Of a DNA stretch of 49,440 nt, positions 42,911-49,440 are shown in pieces. The position numbers were made by a program, and so were the translations under genes. How positions within the stretch are numbered: the stretch's first letter is position 1; every line of letters begins with the position of its first letter. This DNA comes from Deltaproteobacteria bacterium (GTDB lineage Bacteria > Desulfobacterota > DSM-4660 > Desulfatiglandales > HGW-15). The notes under the pieces are model-generated. The model was not told where the DNA came from. It searched no databases and worked only from the letters and a program-made list of their open reading frames with translations. Location: assembly GCA_019310525.1 (NCBI GenBank), contig JAFDEE010000008.1:1-49440 (forward strand), given 5' to 3'.

Positions 42911-44407
42911 CTATGTCCCTCCGCCCGCGGCCAGGAGGACTTCCTCCCGGTCATCGAAGTGTTTCCTGACTCCACCCACGATCTGGTAATCCTCGTGCCC
43001 TTTTCCTGCGATGAGAATGAGGTCGCCTTCGCCCGCGACTTGAATCGCCTTACGGATGGCCTTTCTCCGGTCCACCTCCATGAGGTATCCCGAAAGGCTG
43101 TAGGGGCCGGTCCCCTCAATCCGTTGCTTTCCGGCCTCCTGGACCCCCTTTTCGATCTCCTCCATGATGGAGAGGGGATCCTCGCTTCGCGGGTTGTCAG
43201 AGGTGACGATCACCAGATCACTGTTCTCCCCGGCCGCCACACCCATCTCGAATCTCTTTCCGCGGTCTCGGTCCCCTCCACAACCGAAGACGGTGATGAG
43301 TCGCCCCTCGGCCAGGGGTTTCAGGGTCTTCATGGCCTTGTAAAGTGCGTCGGGGGTATGGGCGTAATCCACGACAACCAGCCGTCCCAAAGCGTTTTCC
43401 ACCCGTTCCAGGCGACCCGGCACCCTCTCGAGGGACTCGATCCCACGGACCGCTGTCTCAAAGTCGACCCCCAGGGCCAGGGCGGCCCCCATCGCCGCCA
43501 TGATATTGTATACATTGACCTCCCCCAGGAGGGGGGATCTCAATTCGGTCACGCCTGCAGGGGTCCTGATCTCGATTCTCAGCCCGTTCTTATCCGATGA
43601 AAGGACCCTCGATCGGATCTCCCCTTCTTCCCTGAGACCGTAGGTAAGGACCTTGGCCCTGGTTATGCCCCATAGGGTTTTCCCCCGGGGATCATCCAGG
43701 TTGATCACCGCCGTCGCTGCCGGGGCCAGGGAGCGGAAAAGGCGGCTCTTGGCCTCGAAGTAGGCATCCATTGTTCCGTGGTAGTCCAGGTGATCCCGGG
43801 TCAGGTTGGTAAAAACCCCCACTTCGAAGATGCACTCCCCGATCCTTCCTTGCTCCAATGCATGGGAGGAGACCTCTATGATCACGTCCGTGGCACCAGC
43901 ATCCTTCATCCGCCGCAAAAGGCGCATGAGGTCCAGTGATTCCGGCGTGGTTACCGGGGCGGGCCAGCACTGCGCTCCGATCCGATAGTTGATCGTCCCG
44001 ATGACCCCGGTCCGCCGGCCCGCCGCAGAGAGAACGGCCTCCAAAAGATAGGCCGTTGTGGTTTTTCCGTTGGTCCCTGTTATCCCGATCAGCCGGAGTT
44101 TCGCCGAAGGGTGACTGTAAAAGCGGTCGGCAAGCAGAGAAAGGGCCTTCCGGCTGTTCGGCACCCGGATCCTGGCCGCCTCCGTCTTCCCGATCACGTC
44201 AAAGGACTCACCCACCAGCGCCACCGCCCCCCTTTTCAGGGCATCGCTGAAAAACCGGTGTCCGTCCAGGACGTGTCCCTTCACGGCCACGAAGAGGTAT
44301 CCCGGCCTGACTTCACGGGAGTCATAGGCCAGTCCCTGGATCTCATGGTCGGGATCTCCCTCGAATTCCAGGAAATCGATACCGTTTATCAACCGGCCCA
44401 GTTTCAT
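42911..44407 (-). CDS. murE: UDP-MurNAc-L-alanyl-D-glutamate--2,6-diaminopimelate ligase MurE
   Basis: A 498-residue Mur ligase adding the third residue. The ATP loop is GITGTNGKTTTAYLLEAVL, the central part has DVIIEVSSHALEQGRI and NLTRDHLDYHGTM, and the C-terminal domain has FGCGGDRDRGKRFEMG and the DNPR motif (TSDNPRSEDPLSIMEEI), which marks meso-diaminopimelate as the substrate. That fits a Gram-negative wall. ATG 44407 lies 55 bases after the ftsI stop. Confidence 0.97.
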   Translation of the reverse strand: MKLGRLINGIDFLEFEGDPDHEIQGLAYDSREVRPGYLFVAVKGHVLDGHRFFSDALKRGAVALVGESFDVIGKTEAARIRVPNSRKALSLLADRFYSHPSAKLRLIGITGTNGKTTTAYLLEAVLSAAGRRTGVIGTINYRIGAQCWPAPVTTPESLDLMRLLRRMKDAGATDVIIEVSSHALEQGRIGECIFEVGVFTNLTRDHLDYHGTMDAYFEAKSRLFRSLAPAATAVINLDDPRGKTLWGITRAKVLTYGLREEGEIRSRVLSSDKNGLRIEIRTPAGVTELRSPLLGEVNVYNIMAAMGAALALGVDFETAVRGIESLERVPGRLERVENALGRLVVVDYAHTPDALYKAMKTLKPLAEGRLITVFGCGGDRDRGKRFEMGVAAGENSDLVIVTSDNPRSEDPLSIMEEIEKGVQEAGKQRIEGTGPYSLSGYLMEVDRRKAIRKAIQVAGEGDLILIAGKGHEDYQIVGGVRKHFDDREEVLLAAGGGT

Positions 44408-44462
44408 AGCTCTACGTGTTTCCTCCCGAGAAGAATCCCATTGCTTAAAAGCCGGCTCCTCA

Positions 44463-46430
44463 TCACATGGGGGGCCTGAAGGTGACCTTTACGGCACTCA
44501 CAGAATCAAGGGGCCGGCCGGGTAAAGGACGCTGCGAGGCGGCCAGTCCGGTTCCTTCCAGGACCACCTTGAGTCCGAGGGACGTTGCCCGGGTCAACAC
44601 CTCCCTCATGGTTAACCCTCTAAAATCCGGGAGGCATCCTTCCTCTTCCTTTTCCCTGCCGCCGCCCTCTTCCATGGATTCTGGACGCCACAGGCTATCT
44701 CTGATCTTTGCCACTTCCTTGTTCACCATCACCACCTGGTGCCTTGGATTGACGCGAAGAAGGTTCAGGGCCCAGGCCCCCACTTCCCTGAAGACGGGAG
44801 CGGCCACGGATCCCCCATAGTAGAGTCCCCTGGGTTCGTCAACAGCCACAAAGATCACCAGGCGGGGCCTCGAAGCCGGCACGAAACCCACAAAGCTGGC
44901 CATATAGTTCCGCCTCGAATACCTCTTGGTCTTTGGATCCAGCTTTCGGGAGGTTCCCGTCTTGCCGGCCACCCTGTAGCCGGAGATGCCGGCCAGGGGA
45001 GCCGTTCCTTTTTCGCTCACCACACCTTCGAGGATCCGTGCCACCTTCCTGGCGGTACCCTCTGAGAGGACCCGGCGGACGACCTTCGGGTGGAACCGCT
45101 TCACCACCCTGCCCTGCTGATCCGTGATCTCCTTTACAACGTAGGGTTTCATCAGCTTACCGCCGTTGGCGATGGCCGCCATGGCCATGGTCATCTGCAG
45201 GGAGGTGACCGACAGACCATGTCCGTAAAAGATGGTGGCCCGGTCGATCGCCCTGGTTTTCTCGTAGGGTCTGATGAACCCCCGGGCCTCGCCGAGAAGG
45301 TCTATGCCCGTTTCCCTGCCGAACCCGAACTTTTTCAGATAGTCGGTGAACTTTCTGTAACCCAGCTTCTGGCCGATCTTCACGGCCCCGATGTTGCTGG
45401 AGAGGATAACGATATCCGATACCGTCAAGAGGCCGTGGGGCTTGGTATCGTGGATCGTGCGCCCGCCCACCTGGAACTTGCCCTCCTCGCAGTAAAAGGT
45501 CGTCTGAGGGGATACCACGTGATTTTCAAGGGCCGAGGCGAGCAGAAAGGCCTTCATGGTGGACCCGGGTTCATAGGTATCCGTTACGGGTCGGTTCCGC
45601 CACCGGGCGGGACCATATCGCCTGAAGACATTCGGATTGAAGAGAGGGACCACGGCCATGGCCAGTATCTCGCCGGTTCGTGGATCAACCACGATACAGT
45701 GGCCGCTTTTGGCACGATATTTCTCCACCGTCGCCTGAAGGGCCCTTTCGGCCTTGTACTGGATATCCTTGTCGATGGTAAGCCGCAGGTTGTACATTCT
45801 CCCCTTCTCGTCCGCGGGCATACTGACGTAGAAGGGGCGGCCCAAGGCATCCCGCATCTGGATAAGGGTAGGTTGTGGCCCCTTGAGGAGATCATCATAC
45901 TTCCTCTCCAATCCCTCGAGCCCCTGGTTGTCGTCCCCCACAAAGCCTATAAGCTGCCCTCCGATCTCCCTTCCAGGGTAGTACCGCCTGCTTTCTCGGG
46001 CGAACCCGATCCCCTCGAGTTCCAACGCCTTGACCATTTCCACTTTTTCAGGAGGCACTTTCCTTTGAATCCACACAAAGGCCCTCTTGCTCTTCAACAG
46101 GCCGAGAAGTTTACTCCTCGGTATGCCGATGACCTTGGAGAGGCGGGAGGCGGTCTGGAGCTTATTCTTTACTCGCTTCGGATGGGCATAGATGGAATCG
46201 ACTTCGACGCTGACGGCAAGTTCGTGTCCCTCCCTGTCACATATCGTGCCCCGCTTGGGGGGAAGTCTGATCACCCCCCGGTAACCCGCCCGCGCAATGG
46301 AGGCGAGCCGGTCTTTCTGGAGGACCTGGAGCTGATACGCCCTCGCCAGAATGGTCCCCAATCCCCCGAGGAAAAAGAAGGCGACAAGCAGGATGCGGAA
46401 CCTAATCCACTTTTTTTCCCTCACCTGCAT
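44463..46430 (-). CDS. ftsI: Septal transpeptidase FtsI (PBP3) with C-terminal PASTA domain
   Basis: A 655-residue class B penicillin-binding protein. It has an N-terminal membrane anchor (about 10-30), a pedestal domain, and a transpeptidase domain with S290-TMK (EPGSTMKAF), S344-SN (ILSSNIG) and K490-TG (AGKTGTS). After an acidic linker a single PASTA domain (about 590-655, LPDFRGLTMREVLTRATSLG) ends the protein. E. coli FtsI lacks PASTA, while Gram-positive SpoVD/PBP2x types have it; several deltaproteobacterial FtsI proteins also carry it. It crosslinks septal peptidoglycan with FtsW. The start overlaps ftsL by 10 bases. Confidence 0.96.
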   Translation of the reverse strand: MQVREKKWIRFRILLVAFFFLGGLGTILARAYQLQVLQKDRLASIARAGYRGVIRLPPKRGTICDREGHELAVSVEVDSIYAHPKRVKNKLQTASRLSKVIGIPRSKLLGLLKSKRAFVWIQRKVPPEKVEMVKALELEGIGFARESRRYYPGREIGGQLIGFVGDDNQGLEGLERKYDDLLKGPQPTLIQMRDALGRPFYVSMPADEKGRMYNLRLTIDKDIQYKAERALQATVEKYRAKSGHCIVVDPRTGEILAMAVVPLFNPNVFRRYGPARWRNRPVTDTYEPGSTMKAFLLASALENHVVSPQTTFYCEEGKFQVGGRTIHDTKPHGLLTVSDIVILSSNIGAVKIGQKLGYRKFTDYLKKFGFGRETGIDLLGEARGFIRPYEKTRAIDRATIFYGHGLSVTSLQMTMAMAAIANGGKLMKPYVVKEITDQQGRVVKRFHPKVVRRVLSEGTARKVARILEGVVSEKGTAPLAGISGYRVAGKTGTSRKLDPKTKRYSRRNYMASFVGFVPASRPRLVIFVAVDEPRGLYYGGSVAAPVFREVGAWALNLLRVNPRHQVVMVNKEVAKIRDSLWRPESMEEGGGREKEEEGCLPDFRGLTMREVLTRATSLGLKVVLEGTGLAASQRPLPGRPLDSVSAVKVTFRPPM

Positions 46431-46792
46431 GGCAAGACACGAATCTGTTCAGGCAAGGCTTCCCTGAGCCCGGATCTTTGGGTGGCCTCCTCGAGGTACT
46501 GGGGGGAGAGGTAGGTGGCCAACTCCACTCTCAATTTCCGGTTGAGTTCCTTAAGGCGCAGTTCCTCTTGCTTCAAGCGGCTCAGGTCATACCCGATCTG
46601 GGTTCCCTCGAAACTGGACCAGACGTACCCGATACCGCTTCCCATGAAAAGCAAGAGCAGGATGGTGATGAGAAAAAGCTGCCGACGGGTGATGCGGAAA
46701 CCCCGCTCCTTGATCTTCGCGTTCCGGATACGAACTCCCGTACGGGTATTCCTTTTTCCCGAAACATCAGATGTCCTGAGGGGTCTGACCAT
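46421..46792 (-). CDS. ftsL: Cell-division protein FtsL
   Basis: A 123-residue bitopic protein with a basic cytoplasmic part (1-37), one membrane helix (about 39-58, LFLITILLLLFMGSGIGYVW), and a periplasmic coiled coil (LSRLKQEELRLKELNRKLRV). Sequence is weakly conserved in this family; the call rests on size, topology and its place between rsmH and ftsI. ATG 46792 is fixed by GGAAAGGA 7 bases upstream, within the rsmH end. It would join FtsB/FtsQ to the FtsWI synthase. Confidence 0.85.
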   Translation of the reverse strand: MVRPLRTSDVSGKRNTRTGVRIRNAKIKERGFRITRRQLFLITILLLLFMGSGIGYVWSSFEGTQIGYDLSRLKQEELRLKELNRKLRVELATYLSPQYLEEATQRSGLREALPEQIRVLPCR

Positions 46793-46794
46793 CT

Positions 46795-47729
46795 TCAGAT
46801 CCTTTCCGCCGCTCTCATGACGGCACTTCGGGCCCTCGGGTTCTTGGCAATCTCCCTCGGGTCCGGCTTGATCCCCCTTTTGTTCAACCTCTTGAAAAGA
46901 GGTCTCTTCCCGCAAACACATCGGGGAAAATCCGGGGGACAGGTACATCCTTTTTCCCATTGGACCATCGTCCTCTTGACCAGCCTGTCTTCCAGAGAAT
47001 GATAGGAGAGGACCACCAGGCGGCCTCCCGGTGCCACCAGGGGCGGCAGTTTTTCAAAGAAGATCTCCAGGTGCTCCAACTCCCTATTGACAGCGATCCT
47101 CAAGGCCTGAAAAGTACGGGTTGCTGGGTGTTTCGCTCCAGGGCGGCGGGACCACGGGATCACGGAAGTCACGAGATCCGCGAGTTCCCGGGAGGAGTCG
47201 ATCCTTTTTTTTTTCGCCGCCTTGCCACGGCCCGTGCAACAGCCTTGGCCCGCTTTTCTTCGCCGTATTTCCTCAAAATAGATTCGAGGTCCTTCTCCGG
47301 AAGGTTGTTGAGTAGGTCCGACGCCCGCCTACCCTCTTCCGGGTCCATTCTCATGTCCAGGGGTTCGTCCCTGCTGAAACTGAAGCCTCTACCGGAATGG
47401 TCCAGTTGATAGGTGGACATACCAAGGTCGAGAAAGACACCGTTCACCGTCTCGATCCCCCTAGCGGCGAGGATATCGCCGAGTTCCGAAAAATTGGCCT
47501 TGATAATGTCGACCCTCTTTCCCAGGAAGGAGAGCCGCCCGGCCGTAATACGAATCGCCTCAGGATCCCTGTCCAGGCAGATGAGGCGCCCTCCCTCGCT
47601 CAGTTTACGCCCAATGGCCTCACTGTGGCCTCCGCTTCCGGCCGTCCCATCCACATAAACTCCTGCAGGATCCGTGAGCAGATGCTCCAGTGCCTCCCTG
47701 ACCATGACCGGGCGATGGGGAAATTCCAA
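46795..47729 (-). CDS. rsmH: 16S rRNA m4C1402 methyltransferase RsmH, split by a frame break at an A10 run
   Basis: The SAM-dependent methyltransferase of 16S rRNA C1402. The first frame runs from TTG 47729 (GGAGAGG upstream): EFPHRPVMVREALEHLLTDP, YVDGTAGSGGHSEAIGRKLS, GVFLDLGMSTYQLDHSGRGF, up to ARAVARRRKK. After the A10 at 47205-47214 (minus-strand A) the match moves to the -1 frame: RIDSSRELADLVTSVIP, then ATRTFQALRIAVNRELEHLE and the C-terminal CICxK-type block to stop 46795. One extra A restores 311 residues, the usual size. Either the run is under-called or the ribosome or polymerase slips on A-AAA-AAA. The gene is essential-like and otherwise perfectly conserved, so a dead gene is unlikely. 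Confidence 0.9.
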
Positions 47730-47748
47730 GACGTCTTCCTCTCCGTCC

Positions 47749-48189
47749 CTAGATACCGAGTCCCGACAAGGACTGACTGACTTCCGGAAAACTCCGTTGT
47801 GCCTCCTGGAATTCCTCTTCCCACTTCTCCAGGTCCCAAATCTCAAAAATCTTGAGCCCGCCGACCAGGATCACGTCCTTTTTCAGGCCCGCAATCTCCC
47901 TCAAGTCCTGTGGGATAGTGATCCGGCCGGCTTTGATTGGACATTCCTGTGCGCCCGAGATAAAATAGCGGAGGTAACGCGTCACCGATTGGTCCAGAAG
48001 GGACATTCCCGCAGCATGCTCCTCGATGGTCTGCCAGATGTCACGGGTAAAGGCCCAGAGGCAATTGTAGTGGTTGGTCACGACGAGGCAATCCTCGCTT
48101 TTCTGCTTGAGGACCTCCTTGAATCGCGCGGGGATCGCCAATCGTCCCTTCTCATCGAGTGTATGTCTGAAACGTCCCTTGAACATCAT
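47749..48189 (-). CDS. mraZ: Transcriptional regulator MraZ
   Basis: A 146-residue AbrB-like DNA-binding protein with two MraZ repeats: MFKGRFRHTLDEKGRLAIPA and CPIKAGRITIPQDLREIAGL, each with the GR-IP core. It represses the dcw promoter in studied bacteria by binding direct repeats as a ring oligomer. ATG 48189 is preferred; a GTG at 48198 lies inside the first operator repeat, and neither has a clear ribosome site. It is the first gene of the cluster, 19 bases before rsmH, and four AAAGTG repeats lie just upstream. Confidence 0.95.
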   Translation of the reverse strand: MMFKGRFRHTLDEKGRLAIPARFKEVLKQKSEDCLVVTNHYNCLWAFTRDIWQTIEEHAAGMSLLDQSVTRYLRYFISGAQECPIKAGRITIPQDLREIAGLKKDVILVGGLKIFEIWDLEKWEEEFQEAQRSFPEVSQSLSGLGI

Positions 48190-48195
48190 CTGTGA

Positions 48196-48231
48196 CACTT
48201 TATGACACTTTTCTGCACTTTATTCCACTTT
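48196..48231 (-). promoter_or_regulatory. Four MraZ-type boxes (AAAGTG, exact 10-bp period)
   Basis: On the minus strand AAAGTG occurs at 48226-48231, 48216-48221, 48206-48211 and 48196-48201, each 10 bases apart. MraZ is known to bind tandem repeats with about 10-bp spacing: TGGG-type in enterobacteria, and AAAGTG-type in mollicutes. Here the AAAGTG form is present in a Gram-negative cluster. The boxes cover the -10 region and the expected start site, so binding would repress. Confidence 0.75.
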
Positions 48232-48257
48232 TATGACAAAAATACCCCTGATGTCAA
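48229..48257 (-). promoter_or_regulatory. dcw cluster promoter
   Basis: On the minus strand a perfect -35 TTGACA (48252-48257) is followed, 17 bases on, by ATAAAA (48229-48234) as a weak -10. Transcription would start near 48222, within the AAAGTG repeats, about 33 bases before the mraZ ATG. This is the only clear promoter seen for the whole cluster. Confidence 0.65.
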
Positions 48258-48377
48258 GGAAAAAAAGAAATGATAAGGGATGATTAGGTCGGAATTGAGG
48301 ACACCGGAATTAAGCAAAGGTGGGCGTTCTGCAAAGAAATCGTGGAGGCCGGATGGAGAATACCGGGGCAGGAGGGC

Positions 48378-48689
48378 TCAGGGAAGGAGATAAACGATAT
48401 AGATGATCGATCCGAGGTAGATGAGGGAAAAAAAGATATTGAGCACGAGCCCGGAATAAGCGTAGTCACGGTCTCCCAGGTCTTTTATCCGGGGAAGAGA
48501 GCGGAGGGAGAAGACCAGGCCGGCTGCAAGGATCAGGGGCACCACCACGAGTAGAAAAAGCAAGGAGGAAGGCGTGCCGATACGGCCCTTATTGAAAAGG
48601 ACCCAACCGCATCCGGCACCCGCTGCGACGAAGGACAAGAGAAACCCTGCGACGGCGTAATGATTCGTCTTTCGAATTTGCTCTTTCAT
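48378..48689 (-). CDS. Small membrane protein, 103 residues, unknown family
   Basis: ATG 48689 has GGAGGGCGACATC upstream and starts MKEQIRKTNHYAVAGFLLSF. Three hydrophobic helices are visible: about 11-30, 42-62 and 76-100 (LNIFFSLIYLGSIIYIVYLL), with a short charged loop (RSLPRIKDLGDRDYAYSG) between the last two. The pattern resembles DUF4190-type small membrane proteins, but the match is not strong enough to name it. It lies upstream of mraZ on the same strand, 121 bases from the dcw promoter, and is probably a separate unit. Confidence 0.7.
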   Translation of the reverse strand: MKEQIRKTNHYAVAGFLLSFVAAGAGCGWVLFNKGRIGTPSSLLFLLVVVPLILAAGLVFSLRSLPRIKDLGDRDYAYSGLVLNIFFSLIYLGSIIYIVYLLP

Positions 48690-48863
48690 GATGTCGCCCT
48701 CCACCGGGAGGCAAAGTCGGCCCGAGAGACCTCCTGAATGTCCGGAGCAGCCCCATCCTACCAGGAATCCCTCCCGTTTTACAGTCCCGATTTTTTCTCC
48801 CTTCCCCCCTTCCAAATCGTCTCCATAGAAAGTCCTTGCATCGGCCCAGGCTAATTCCTAAGA

Positions 48864-49091
48864 TAGTGCCCATACATAAATGAAATCTGGGCACTAGTGA
48901 GTTACCAATTCATAATTGAGATATTTTTTACAAGATCAAGGAAACCGGGGACCCACCCAAAGGGTGGGGAGTCGTCGCTTCGCGCGGACAAATCAAGGGA
49001 TTACGCGTCCCGCCCTACAAGAGGCGGGAACAAGGAATCCCGCAGATTGACGCTGAGATCGTGAAAAATGGCCATTTATGGATGGAAACTA
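48864..49091. mobile_element. Longer relative of the MITE-like element (copy 3)
   Basis: The ends match the 146-bp element (TAGTGCCCATACATAAATG at the left; GGCCATTTATGGATGG at the right), but the middle differs and is longer (228 bp in all). The middle holds two GC-rich hairpins: CCCACCC/GGGTGGG near 48950-48967 and CCCGCC/GGCGGG near 49009-49028. It adjoins copy 2 with only three bases between. Confidence 0.65.
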
Positions 49092-49094
49092 AGA

Positions 49095-49244
49095 TAGTGT
49101 CCATCCATAAATGAGAAAATTTGTGCAAGGTCAAGGAAGGCGAAAATTTTAACCGCAGGAATACATTGAAGTATTTTGAGGATTAAAATTTGAGCCTGAC
49201 GCAGAGATAGATTGCGGAAATTGGCCATTTATGGATGGACACTA
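49095..49244. mobile_element. MITE-like element, copy 2 (inverted relative to copy 1)
   Basis: A 150-bp element that matches the reverse complement of 31746-31891 with seven base changes and one 4-base insertion. The ends are TAGTGTCCATCCATAAATG and its complement. It is directly preceded by copy 3, and TAAGATA occurs before copy 3, between the copies and after copy 2. The ORF crossing it on the minus strand has no family resemblance. Confidence 0.85.
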
Positions 49245-49440
49245 AGATAAGTGTACCGGTTATCACAATGAGATTTCCCATGCGGATTTCCGCTTCAAGA
49301 ACGGCCGTAACGATGCCGATGTCGTTCCTTTCCGTTTTCATTCGGACCGCGTATCCACTCCCGGGGTACATTCTGGATCATCGCGTTAACCGCGAAAGGG
49401 ACTGCATCTTAACGGAGACGAAAAAACAAAGTCTTCAAAC
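49245..49440. other. Window end, no assignable gene
   Basis: Both strands have short open frames here (minus MYPGSGYAVRMKTERNDIGI and a plus-strand frame that is open to the edge). Neither has a ribosome site or recognisable family. It may be the edge of a gene that continues beyond the window. Confidence 0.3.

Noticed and set aside
45090-46514. 474-codon plus-strand frame
   Set aside because: Antisense of ftsI with no recognisable domain.
49183-49371. 62-codon minus-strand ORF near the right edge
   Set aside because: Half of it lies in the MITE-like element; no family or ribosome site.
1-49440. CRISPR array, tRNA, rRNA or prophage
   Set aside because: No regularly spaced repeat array, cloverleaf-like tRNA with a TTCRA arm, rRNA core sequence or phage structural gene was seen on reading either strand.

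Overview
The window reads as chromosomal DNA of a GC-rich anaerobic bacterium of the former Deltaproteobacteria (Desulfobacterota / Syntrophobacterota type). The placement is inferred from gene content: a sigma-54 regulator and a kinase with Cys-bearing PAS domains, a DUF1638 protein, DUF134/DUF5320 genes, a tungstate ABC transporter, a peroxiredoxin whose catalytic Cys codon is UGA (selenocysteine), and a complete Gram-negative dcw cluster with a DAP-type MurE.

Layout. 1-220: 3' end of an ISL3-like transposase. 226-6911: redox/regulatory module with a PAS sigma-54 activator (-), then thioredoxin, FadH/old-yellow-enzyme-like flavoprotein behind a sigma-54 promoter, 2[4Fe-4S] ferredoxin, DUF1638 protein and PAS histidine kinase (+). 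6914-7961: selenoprotein peroxiredoxin with a SECIS-like hairpin, preceded by a 58-residue ORF (-). 8582-11078: radical SAM protein and small Cys-rich proteins, one of them frameshifted. 11639-14425: hybrid histidine kinase. 14450-15628: DUF134 regulator and two DUF5320 proteins (-) with near-identical 5' ends. 15690-16089: chemoreceptor remnant. 16146-23988: membrane/MoxR cluster (DUF4129, DUF4350, MoxR, DUF58, SpoIIM, RDD and a multi-pass protein). 24088-25017: EamA exporter. 25214-28662: tupABC, with a palindromic operator/promoter, a structured leader and a 574-base insert of nested palindromes between tupA and tupB.

28717-48257 (all -): the dcw cluster, read from its promoter: mraZ, rsmH, ftsL, ftsI (PASTA), murE, murF, a stand-alone receiver-domain gene, mraY, murD, ftsW, murG, murC, murB, ftsQ, ftsA, ftsZ, then a B12-type radical SAM gene. 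No ddl is present. Four AAAGTG repeats at exact 10-bp steps sit over the mraZ promoter and are probable MraZ boxes. A MITE-like element of about 146 bp separates ftsA from ftsZ. A second copy, and a longer relative, lie beyond the start of the cluster.

Three genes (rsmH, a small ORF at 10121, and the chemoreceptor remnant) are broken at homopolymers, and each is repaired by one extra base in the run. This pattern suggests homopolymer under-calling in the assembly, although -1 slippage is also possible at the A10 of rsmH. Functionally the window joins cell-wall and division genes to a peroxide/redox and tungsten-uptake set that suits a strict anaerobe using selenium and tungsten enzymes.
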